Source of the DNA: Flavobacterium pisciphilum
GTDB taxonomy: Bacteria > Bacteroidota > Bacteroidia > Flavobacteriales > Flavobacteriaceae
Direction of reading: 5' to 3'
DNA: 64,000 nucleotides
NCBI RefSeq assembly: GCF_020905345.1
Contig: NZ_JAJJMO010000001.1
Location: forward strand, 2,418,001 to 2,482,000
The number at the start of each line of letters is the position of its first letter. Position 1 is the stretch's first letter. Both the position numbers and the translations under genes were made by a program. The notes under the pieces are model-generated. The model was not told the origin of the DNA and made no database searches. It worked only from the letters and a program-made list of their open reading frames with translations. Of this stretch, positions 17,195 to 24,667 are shown piece by piece.

Positions 17195-18097
17195 CTAGCG
17201 AACTATTATGGTGGCTCCTCTGCTACCATTAGTGTTATTTCGATTCTGATTCATTTCCCCAAGCTCTTTCATTTTCTTAACAACAATTTCATCGTATGCT
17301 TTCTGAGAAATTATTTTTCCATTTGTCGGTGCTTTTATTGCAACTTTATCTTTAGCATTCATAACAATTTTGGAACACAAAATAACCGTTCTACCATCAT
17401 TGATTTCTAATATTAAACCTGGTAGTCCCCAATAATTCTCAGGGCCTTGATTTATAGGAATCTCTGGCGTGTACCAAGCTGTTACTACTATCTCTTTAGG
17501 AGTTTCAAAACCATCCATAAAATTTGTCATTTTTTCATCCTTGCCTTTAGCCTCCTCTTTTTTAGCATTATCTTTCTTAGTATCTGAGTCTTTTGATCCA
17601 AAATTTCTATTGATCTTTTTAATTGCAGTAGCTTTATAACAAGTATAACCACCTATTAATTTGGTTTCCCCATCAAGCTTCCATTCGATTTTTGGCAACG
17701 AATCCGCTATTAAGAATTCTTTACCCATAAATTCTTTATCTACTGTGTATGATTTGTCTTTTACATTTTTATAAAAGGTTCCTCCTCCATCTCCACTTCC
17801 ACCAATCATCGAAACTGAAATATCTCCTACTTTTCTTGGAGTATCCAGTTTTTTTTCTTCTTCATAAATTGATGCAACCTGATTAAAATTAAGTATGAAG
17901 GTTTTTTCAAGCATTTTTTTCATTTGCTCTTCAAAATTCTTTTGCATTTCGGGTGAAATATTTTTCCCATTTGACATTCCCTCAAATTTTTGAACTTGTG
18001 TTTTTGACTCATAAATTGCCATTCCCTGAAAATCTTTTTGTGCCTGTGCTTGATAAAATCCAAACATCATAATAAGCGTAGAAAATATTTTATTCAT
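17195..18097 (-). CDS. GLPGLI family protein
   Basis: A 300-residue secreted protein with a signal peptide (1-19, YQAQAQ) and the family hallmark NYWGLPGLILEI (GLPGLI at 224-229), preceded by VTAWYTPEIPINQGPE. This matches the GLPGLI family (TIGR01200) of unknown function, found in the Bacteroidota next to CarboxypepD_reg barrels. A Lys/Asp/Glu-rich insert (about 168-190) separates the TCYKAT motif from the hallmark. It is first in the minus-strand cluster and ends 35 bases before the barrel gene. The partnership repeats at 28956-32289, which supports a functional pair, possibly delivery or quality control of a periplasmic substrate (inference). Confidence 0.92.
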   Translation of the reverse strand: MNKIFSTLIMMFGFYQAQAQKDFQGMAIYESKTQVQKFEGMSNGKNISPEMQKNFEEQMKKMLEKTFILNFNQVASIYEEEKKLDTPRKVGDISVSMIGGSGDGGGTFYKNVKDKSYTVDKEFMGKEFLIADSLPKIEWKLDGETKLIGGYTCYKATAIKKINRNFGSKDSDTKKDNAKKEEAKGKDEKMTNFMDGFETPKEIVVTAWYTPEIPINQGPENYWGLPGLILEINDGRTVILCSKIVMNAKDKVAIKAPTNGKIISQKAYDEIVVKKMKELGEMNQNRNNTNGSRGATIIVR

Positions 18098-18341
18098 AAT
18101 GATCTTATTTTAAATTGATTATATCTTATTTTTAAATTATTTAATTCAAATGTATCATCAATTTAAAAGTCAAAAAAAACTAATATATCAATTGCCTTAA
18201 TTGATAGACCAATGCACTTTTAAATAAGATAATTACAAAAAATGCGTTCTATAAATTAGTTCAACCTACAAAGTAAATAGCAATTGAGATTTTTTGTAAT
18301 TTGGTCTATTCAAAATTTGAGCTATTAAAACCAAAACAACA

Positions 18342-19145
18342 ATGTATAAAAACTTGATACTTCTAATTCTTATTAGCTCATTTTCAGTAGCTTTTTCTCA
18401 GGATAAGAAAATCCAGATTTCTACAATAAACAACATCACCTTTGATGCTGATCAATTTTTAGGAATTGATTCTTTTGGTTTTGCCTATATAATAAAAGAC
18501 AATCTTTTTGTAAAGACTAACGGCAAAGATGCATACGAGTATAAAAACATCTCTTTAGGAAAGATTACTAAAGTCGATTTAGAAAACCCACTTAAGGTTG
18601 TTTTATTTTATGAAGATTTCAATACTGTAATTTTGCTTGACAATCAATTTAATGAAACAAACAGGATTAATTTTTCTAAAAATATATCTCCAATTTTAGC
18701 TTCTGGAATTGGAATTGCTTCTCAAAACCAACTCTGGGTTTACAACACATTAAATCAACAAATTGGTCTCTATAATTATTTAAAAGATGAATACAAAACT
18801 GTTTCGACACCCCTTTCAGATAACATAAAATACTACCAAACAAATTTCAATGTCTTTTATTGGATTGACGAAAAAAACAATTTGTTTTCTTGTGATATCT
18901 TTGGGAAAATAGTTGCTTTAGGAAAAATCCCTAATTTTGATGACGTAACTATTCTTAACAATCATCAGTATCTTTTTAAGAAAGATAATTTGTTGTTTTT
19001 TAAAGATATCAACATGCCCGAAATGGACAATCTGATGCAAATCGAAATTTCAGAAAAAACGTTTGGGAATTTCTACTACAAAGACCAAATTTTATCTATT
19101 TTTACATTTAGAGGAATTACAAATTATAAAATCATAATACCGTAA
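18342..19145 (+). CDS. Hypothetical secreted protein, possibly propeller-like
   Basis: A 267-residue protein with a signal peptide (1-19, SSFSVAFSQ). The mature part is made of short beta-rich repeats (GFAYIIKDNLFVKTNG, NQLWVYNTLNQQIGLYNY, KNNLFSCDIFGKIVALGKI), suggesting a small beta-propeller, although no repeat is close enough to prove it. The stop codon overlaps the ATG of the deoxynucleoside kinase gene by one base, so the two are translationally coupled. No function is known to me. Physical coupling of an exported protein with a cytosolic kinase may reflect only operon structure. Confidence 0.75.
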   Translation: MYKNLILLILISSFSVAFSQDKKIQISTINNITFDADQFLGIDSFGFAYIIKDNLFVKTNGKDAYEYKNISLGKITKVDLENPLKVVLFYEDFNTVILLDNQFNETNRINFSKNISPILASGIGIASQNQLWVYNTLNQQIGLYNYLKDEYKTVSTPLSDNIKYYQTNFNVFYWIDEKNNLFSCDIFGKIVALGKIPNFDDVTILNNHQYLFKKDNLLFFKDINMPEMDNLMQIEISEKTFGNFYYKDQILSIFTFRGITNYKIIIP

Positions 19146-19759
19146 TGCACATAGCAATAGCAGGAAACATAGGCGCAGGAAAAACAACTCTAACCAAATT
19201 ACTCGCTAAACATTTCAAGTGGGAACCCCATTTTGAAGATGTTGTTGACAATCCATATCTTGATGATTTTTACCATCAAATGGAACGTTGGTCATTTAAT
19301 TTACAGATTTATTTCTTAAACAGCAGGTTCCGTCAAGTGCAACAAATTCGTGAAAGTGGTAAAAAAATTATTCAGGATAGAACCATTTACGAAGATGCTT
19401 ATATTTTTGCTCCCAATTTGTACTCCATGGGATTAATGACAAGTCGTGATTTCCAAAATTATACATCGTTGTTTGAACTAATGGAATCATTAGTAAAACC
19501 ACCTGATTTATTAATTTATCTAAGGAGTTCTATTCCTAATTTGGTAGGGCAAATACACAAACGTGGCCGTGAATACGAAAACTCGATTTCTATTGATTAT
19601 TTAAGCCGCTTAAACGAACGTTATGAAGCTTGGGTACAGACTTACACTAAAGGGAAACTTTTAATAATTGATGTTGACAATATAAACTTTGTAGATAATC
19701 CAGAAGATTTAGGAGACATTATCAACAGAATTGATGCCGAATTAAACGGATTATTTTAG
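19145..19759 (+). CDS. Deoxynucleoside kinase
   Basis: A 204-residue kinase of the dNK/dCK-dGK family, which phosphorylates deoxynucleosides for the dNTP salvage pathway. It shows the P-loop GNIGAGKTT at residues 7-15, the substrate-binding FEDVVDNPYLDDFY, the DRTIYEDAYIF motif corresponding to the family's ERS/DRS site, and the lid-like RGREYENSI. Length is typical. It starts inside the stop codon of the preceding secreted-protein gene and is followed by a terminator. The preferred base cannot be told from sequence. Confidence 0.92.
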   Translation: MHIAIAGNIGAGKTTLTKLLAKHFKWEPHFEDVVDNPYLDDFYHQMERWSFNLQIYFLNSRFRQVQQIRESGKKIIQDRTIYEDAYIFAPNLYSMGLMTSRDFQNYTSLFELMESLVKPPDLLIYLRSSIPNLVGQIHKRGREYENSISIDYLSRLNERYEAWVQTYTKGKLLIIDVDNINFVDNPEDLGDIINRIDAELNGLF

Positions 19760-19788
19760 AATACACCTTATACCTATTATAAAAACTT

Positions 19789-19825
19789 AAACAGTAGTAA
19801 AACATTTTTGCTACTGTTTTTTTTT
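19789..19825 (+). terminator. Intrinsic terminator after the deoxynucleoside kinase gene
   Basis: AAACAGTAG (19789-19797) pairs with CTACTGTTT (19811-19819) and is followed by a run of nine T residues. Confidence 0.85.
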
Positions 19826-19944
19826 ATTCATATAATACGATATCTCTGCAAAAATCTAATAAATAGGTATCTTTCAGAAATCATCCGATATACATTACCA
19901 CATGACCCTTAGATAAATACACTTTCAAAAAAAGACATTTTTTG

Positions 19945-19973
19945 TTGGAGTGATAAAAAACTTGTTAACTTTA
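19945..19973 (+). promoter_or_regulatory. Candidate promoter of the START-like gene
   Basis: TTG at 19945-19947, an 18-base spacer, then TAACTTTA at 19966-19973 (7/8 to TAnnTTTG). The predicted start is about 20 bases before the ATG at 20002. Confidence 0.5.
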
Positions 19974-20001
19974 TATTTATAAAATATAACCTATTTTGAA
20001 A

Positions 20002-20430
20002 ATGGAAAAAATCGAGCATATTAATTACATCAAAGCTCCCATTGCAGATGTTTACAAAGTACTAACAACACAAGCAGGACTCGGTGCCGTTTGGACTGAG
20101 GAACTAACTGTTAAGCCTGAATTGGGTTTTGTCAATGAGTTTGGTTTTGGAGATAATGATATCACAAAAATGAAAGTGATGGAATTATCACCTAACAAAA
20201 GAATACTCTGGGAATGTATAGAATCAGATCCTGAATGGGTAAAAACAGGGATTTCATTCGACTTAAGCGAGAAAAACGGAGTAACATCTGTTGTTCTCAA
20301 ACATTTTGATTGGCGTGAATTAACTGAATTTTACCAATGGTGCAATTACAATTGGGCTATGTTCTTATTAAGTCTGAAGAGTTACTGCGAAGATGGTCAA
20401 GGAACTCCTTATCAAAAACGAAAATTCTAG
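20002..20430 (+). CDS. START-like (SRPBCC) domain protein
   Basis: A 142-residue cytosolic protein forming a single START-like/AHSA1-type ligand-binding domain: the N-terminal EKIEHINYIKAPIADVYKVLT, the central strand MKVMELSPNKRILWECI, and the C-terminal helix WAMFLLSLKSYCEDGQGTP. The frame can be extended to a TTG at 19996, but the ATG at 20002 fits the family. It is flanked by a promoter and a bidirectional terminator as a single-gene unit. The ligand is unknown; polyketide-cyclase-like folds of this size bind lipids or small hydrophobic molecules. Confidence 0.85.
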   Translation: MEKIEHINYIKAPIADVYKVLTTQAGLGAVWTEELTVKPELGFVNEFGFGDNDITKMKVMELSPNKRILWECIESDPEWVKTGISFDLSEKNGVTSVVLKHFDWRELTEFYQWCNYNWAMFLLSLKSYCEDGQGTPYQKRKF

Positions 20431-20471
20431 TACTTACATTCAAATGGATTGTATACTTAACTCTTATCATA

Positions 20472-20503
20472 AAAAAATGCCTCTAGATTAAGAGGCATTT
20501 TTT
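20472..20503. terminator. Bidirectional terminator
   Basis: AAATGCCTCT and its inverted copy, with A and T flanks, lie between the START-like gene (plus) and the pyrophosphatase gene hppA (minus). Confidence 0.9.
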
Positions 20504-20547
20504 GTTTTTAAATGTTTTTCAAAGTCTAGACCTTTGGGAATATTGTT

Positions 20548-23103
20548 TTATTTCAAAGCGTCAATTTGAGCATTTACTTCTGCTTCTGTACCTTTAAATA
20601 CCTTTCTATCAACTTTTCCACTTACAGTAGTTATAACTGTCCCGACAACCTGACCATTTATGTTTACAATTTCAACACGAACTCCATCTGTTTTGGTATA
20701 TTTTGTTGTATCAAAACAATCGGTTCTTTTATGAAGGTATTTCCCGTTTGCATCATAATTAGCTAAACATTTTGCTGTCTCTTCTGGGCTACATCCTTTT
20801 TCCTTACACATTTGTGCACATTCTTCTCTTGTCATAGTCGCCATTTTTGAACTATCACATTTTGAGTGTCCTCCATGCATTTCTGTTTTTGCACAGCAAG
20901 AACCTCCTTCATTCATTCCTGAAGCAGCATGCCCATCTCCTAATATTGGGGCAATTACCAATCCTATCAAACAAGTTAGTTTTATCAAAATATTCATTGA
21001 TGGTCCCGATGTATCTTTAAACGGATCTCCAACTGTATCTCCCGTTACCGCCGCTTTGTGTGCATCCGAGCCTTTATAGGTCATTTCTCCATTAATAAGC
21101 ACTCCTGCCTCAAAAGATTTTTTGGCATTATCCCAAGCTCCTCCAGCATTATTTTGGAAAACTGCCCAAAGAACTCCCGAAACGGTAACTCCTGCCATAT
21201 AACCTCCCAGCATTTCGGCGATTAGTTGATTGTTACTTCCGTAAACCAATTTCCCTAAAAGTACAATTGCAATAGGAAAGCCTATTGTTAAGATTCCAGG
21301 TAACATCATTTCACGTAAAGCTGCTTTAGTAGAAATATCTACACATTTTGCATATTCTGGTTTTCCTGTTCCTTCCATTATTCCAGGAATTTCTCTAAAC
21401 TGGCGACGTACTTCATAAACCATATCCATTGCTGCTTTTCCTACTGAATTCATAGCTAAAGCTGAGAAAACTACAGGAATCATTCCTCCCACAAAAAGCA
21501 TTGCCAAAACTGGTGCTTTAAAAATATTAATTCCATCAATTCCAGTAAAAGTTACATAGGCTGCAAACAACGCTAATGAGGTTAATGCTGCCGAAGCAAT
21601 TGCAAATCCTTTTCCTGTAGCAGCAGTAGTATTTCCTACTGAATCTAATATATCTGTTCTAGTACGTACTTCTTTTGGTAATTCGCTCATTTCAGCGATT
21701 CCTCCTGCATTATCCGATATTGGTCCAAAAGCATCAATTGCCAATTGCATTGCTGTTGTTGCCATCATTGCCGATGCTGCTAATGCTACTCCATAAAATC
21801 CTGCCAACGCATAAGATGCCCAAATTGCAGCAGCAAATAAAAGCACAGTAGGAAATGTAGAAATCATTCCTGTTGCCAATCCTGCAATTACATTTGTTCC
21901 AGCACCTGTACTTGATTTTTGTACAATTGCTAATACTGGTTTTGTTCCCAATCCTGTATAATATTCTGTAACCGAAGAAATTGCTCCTCCTACAATTAAC
22001 CCAACAATCGTAGCATAAAATACTCTTATTGAAGAGATATCTCTAGAACCTTCTCCAAAGAAACTCATCGTCATAGTCTCTGGAAGCATATATTTTACTA
22101 AGAAGTAACAAGCTATTGCTGTTAAAACAATCGAAACCCAGTTTCCTATATTCAATGCTTTTTGCACTTGTGCTTCCTTTGCATTATCATCAGATATCTT
22201 CACCAATGTTGTTCCTATAATAGAGAATAAAATCCCGAAACCTGCAATTGCCATTGGCAACAAAATTGGACCTATACCTCCAAAAGCATCCTGAATGTTT
22301 CCACCCATATCTTTTATCACATAATTACCAAGAACCATTGCGGCCAAAACTGTTGCCACATACGATCCGAATAAATCGGCTCCCATTCCTGCAACGTCTC
22401 CAACATTGTCTCCAACATTATCTGCAATTGTAGCTGGATTACGCGGGTCATCTTCTGGAATTCCAGCTTCTACTTTACCAACTAAATCGGCACCTACATC
22501 GGCAGCTTTGGTATAAATACCTCCTCCAACTCTTGCAAACAGTGCTATTGATTCAGCTCCTAAAGAAAACCCTGCTAATGTTTCAAGAACCTTAGTCATA
22601 TCTTCAGATGAAGTCCAAACTCCATTCATGAATACTTGAAAAAATACTATAAAAAAACCGGTTAACCCTAAAACAGCTAATCCGGCAACTCCTAATCCCA
22701 TAACGGTTCCACCGCCGAAAGATACTTTTAATGCTTGTGGCAAACTAGTTCTTGCGGCTTGTGTAGTTCTAACATTTGTTTTGGTTGCTATTTTCATCCC
22801 CATATTTCCAGCTAATGCTGAAAAAAATGCTCCAAAAATAAAAGCTACAACAATTAATATATGTGTGGTGGGTACTATAAATGAAATTCCCGCTAAAGCA
22901 ATACTTGCTCCTATTACAAAAAATGTGAGCAATCGATATTCAGCTTTCAAGAAAGCCAATGCTCCTTCATAAATGTGGTCTGAAATGGCCTTCATCTTGC
23001 CATCACCAGCGTCTTGTTTTAACACCCAAGTCCTTTTTATTGCCATGAAAAGTAATCCTATAATTGCCATAACAATTGGCAAGTAAATCATAAATGCATT
23101 CAT
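20548..23103 (-). CDS. hppA: Membrane-bound ion-pumping pyrophosphatase with Cys-rich tail
   Basis: Hydrolyses pyrophosphate and pumps Na+ and/or H+ across the inner membrane. The core (about 1-722) has the multi-pass architecture and the signatures GGGIYTKAADVGADLVGKVE, DDPRNPATIADNVGDNVGD and GNTTAATGKGFAI. The Ala in GNTTA marks the K+-dependent class. A tail of about 128 residues follows the usual end of the family (IAPILGDG). It is unusual, with eight Cys, several His and the motifs SCCAKTEMHGGHSKC and REECAQMCKEKGC, ending in a beta-rich piece (GVRVEIVNINGQVVGTVITT). The soluble pyrophosphatase gene lies directly upstream but has its own terminator. Confidence 0.95.
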   Translation of the reverse strand: MNAFMIYLPIVMAIIGLLFMAIKRTWVLKQDAGDGKMKAISDHIYEGALAFLKAEYRLLTFFVIGASIALAGISFIVPTTHILIVVAFIFGAFFSALAGNMGMKIATKTNVRTTQAARTSLPQALKVSFGGGTVMGLGVAGLAVLGLTGFFIVFFQVFMNGVWTSSEDMTKVLETLAGFSLGAESIALFARVGGGIYTKAADVGADLVGKVEAGIPEDDPRNPATIADNVGDNVGDVAGMGADLFGSYVATVLAAMVLGNYVIKDMGGNIQDAFGGIGPILLPMAIAGFGILFSIIGTTLVKISDDNAKEAQVQKALNIGNWVSIVLTAIACYFLVKYMLPETMTMSFFGEGSRDISSIRVFYATIVGLIVGGAISSVTEYYTGLGTKPVLAIVQKSSTGAGTNVIAGLATGMISTFPTVLLFAAAIWASYALAGFYGVALAASAMMATTAMQLAIDAFGPISDNAGGIAEMSELPKEVRTRTDILDSVGNTTAATGKGFAIASAALTSLALFAAYVTFTGIDGINIFKAPVLAMLFVGGMIPVVFSALAMNSVGKAAMDMVYEVRRQFREIPGIMEGTGKPEYAKCVDISTKAALREMMLPGILTIGFPIAIVLLGKLVYGSNNQLIAEMLGGYMAGVTVSGVLWAVFQNNAGGAWDNAKKSFEAGVLINGEMTYKGSDAHKAAVTGDTVGDPFKDTSGPSMNILIKLTCLIGLVIAPILGDGHAASGMNEGGSCCAKTEMHGGHSKCDSSKMATMTREECAQMCKEKGCSPEETAKCLANYDANGKYLHKRTDCFDTTKYTKTDGVRVEIVNINGQVVGTVITTVSGKVDRKVFKGTEAEVNAQIDALK

Positions 23104-23157
23104 AATTTTTAATGGTATTTTGGTTAATATTAATACTGTAACAAAACGAATTTAAAC

Positions 23158-23194
23158 AAAAAAGCAATACTCTTAACAGAGTATTGCTTTTTTT
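23158..23194 (-). terminator. Terminator between ppa and hppA
   Basis: AAAGCAATACTC and GAGTATTGCTTT form a stem flanked by A and T runs. It lies just after ppa on the minus strand, so hppA must have its own promoter. Confidence 0.85.
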
Positions 23195-23214
23195 ATAAAA
23201 TATATAGGGTTAAA

Positions 23215-23745
23215 TTATTTAATACTAAATAATCCCTCTGGTTTGTTTTCGATATCGTCAAAACGTTTTGTGCATTCTGCAATAATAGCAAACGCTTCTG
23301 TTACGTCTCCCCATCCACCAACATCTACTTTCTTGTTTTCCAAATCTTTATAAACTTGGAAGAAATGCTCAATTTCTTTAAGTAAGTGGGCATTAATATC
23401 AGAAAGGTCTTCTAATGAATTCCAAATTGGATCAGAAACTGGTACACAAATAATTTTCTCATCTGGTCCTTTGTCATCTGCCATATGGAAAACACCAATT
23501 GGTTTTACTTCCATAACACATCCAGGAAAAGTTGGCTCATTTACCAAAACCAATACATCTAATGGATCACCATCAAGAGCTAAAGTTTCAGGAATAAATC
23601 CGTAATCGGCTGGGTACATCATTGAAGAGAATAACATTCTATCGAAACGCATTCTTTTAATATCAAAATCGTACTCGTATTTATTTCTGCTTCCTCTTGG
23701 TATTTCGATTAAAACATCGAAAGTTGTTAGTTTGTCTGCGGTCAT
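23215..23745 (-). CDS. ppa: Inorganic pyrophosphatase, family I
   Basis: A 176-residue soluble enzyme that splits pyrophosphate to phosphate with Mg2+. It carries EIPRGSRNKYEYD, YPADYGFIPET and the family I signature LDGDPLDVLVLV with its metal-binding Asp residues. Length is typical. It is adjacent to the ion-pumping pyrophosphatase on the same strand but separated by a terminator, so the cell has both a dissipative and an energy-conserving pyrophosphatase side by side. Confidence 0.96.
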   Translation of the reverse strand: MTADKLTTFDVLIEIPRGSRNKYEYDFDIKRMRFDRMLFSSMMYPADYGFIPETLALDGDPLDVLVLVNEPTFPGCVMEVKPIGVFHMADDKGPDEKIICVPVSDPIWNSLEDLSDINAHLLKEIEHFFQVYKDLENKKVDVGGWGDVTEAFAIIAECTKRFDDIENKPEGLFSIK

Positions 23746-23855
23746 TTTTATTGTTTATTATTTTTCTTAATTTCGATTGCAAAAGTAGTTAAAGTATCCC
23801 TTTTTACAATAAAAAAATACTGTTATATCATCATTAAGTTTTAATAAACAAGCAA

Positions 23856-24455
23856 TTAATAGGTAATTGTTCTTTTTCGTTTCTTTAAATAATAATGCCA
23901 AAGCAAATATGTAGCATAAGAACGATATGGACTCCATTGTGAGGTATGAATTTCCATCTCTTCTTTGTCATGAATATCAAGTAATTCTTTGATTGTATTT
24001 ACTACTGCAATATCCCCAAGTGGAATTAAATCGGGCTCTTGAAGACAAAACATTAGATAAATATCGATAGTCCAATTTCCGATTCCTTTTAGTTTTATGA
24101 GTTCCTCCCGAACTTCTTTGGCTGATTTTGTTGCCAAGCTCTCAATATTAATTTCATTATTTAATATTGCTGAAGCCAATACTTTAATGTAAGCTGTTTT
24201 TTGTCGGCTTACGCCCAATGCACGAAACTCTTCATCTGACAAATTTGCCAATGTAGCGGGTACACAAATTGTATGTGCTTTGATTTTTAAAAATGTAGCT
24301 TTGGCTGAATCTATAGATACTTGCTGTTCCAGAATAAGCAACACCAATGTTTCAAAACCTTGTGGTCGTTTTGGGATTGGAGGCAATCCATATTCTTGGA
24401 TGATTGCCTGAAAAATTGGACTCTTCTTTGAAAGATAATCGATTGCTTCTTGCAT
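23856..24455 (-). CDS. DNA-3-methyladenine glycosylase, AlkA-like
   Basis: A 199-residue HhH-GPD superfamily base-excision repair protein. The helix-hairpin-helix LIKLKGIGNWTIDIYLMFCL (about 121-140) is followed by LIPLGDIAV with the catalytic Asp. PRPQGFETLVLLILEQQVSI is the usual start of the AlkA core. It lacks the N-terminal domain of E. coli AlkA, like many short relatives, and would remove alkylated purines from DNA. It is in no evident operon. Confidence 0.88.
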   Translation of the reverse strand: MQEAIDYLSKKSPIFQAIIQEYGLPPIPKRPQGFETLVLLILEQQVSIDSAKATFLKIKAHTICVPATLANLSDEEFRALGVSRQKTAYIKVLASAILNNEINIESLATKSAKEVREELIKLKGIGNWTIDIYLMFCLQEPDLIPLGDIAVVNTIKELLDIHDKEEMEIHTSQWSPYRSYATYLLWHYYLKKRKRTITY

Positions 24456-24599
24456 AATCTGAATTTAGCCCTGATAGAAGTGGCATCCTTTATGTTTCTT
24501 TTTAACATAAAGATATAACGGATAGCAGGATTGGCTCCTAAAAATAAACAAATTTATTGATTTATCGAAATAACAAATACTGTGTTTTTATTTCAGGCA

Positions 24600-24639
24600 A
24601 AAGACGCCAAGTTGCTAAATTAAGCGACTTGGCGTCTTT
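24600..24639. terminator. Bidirectional terminator downstream of the DUF5686 gene
   Basis: AAAGACGCCAAGT (24600-24612) and ACTTGGCGTCTTT (24627-24639) form a 13-bp stem. It serves the minus-strand gene ending at 24668. Confidence 0.8.
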
Positions 24640-24667
24640 GTATATTCTATTATCTTTAATTTATTTA

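Noticed and set aside
20548..20935. A separate small Cys-rich gene downstream of hppA
   Set aside because: The Cys-rich region is in frame and continuous with the pump with no intervening stop or convincing start, so it is treated as a C-terminal extension.
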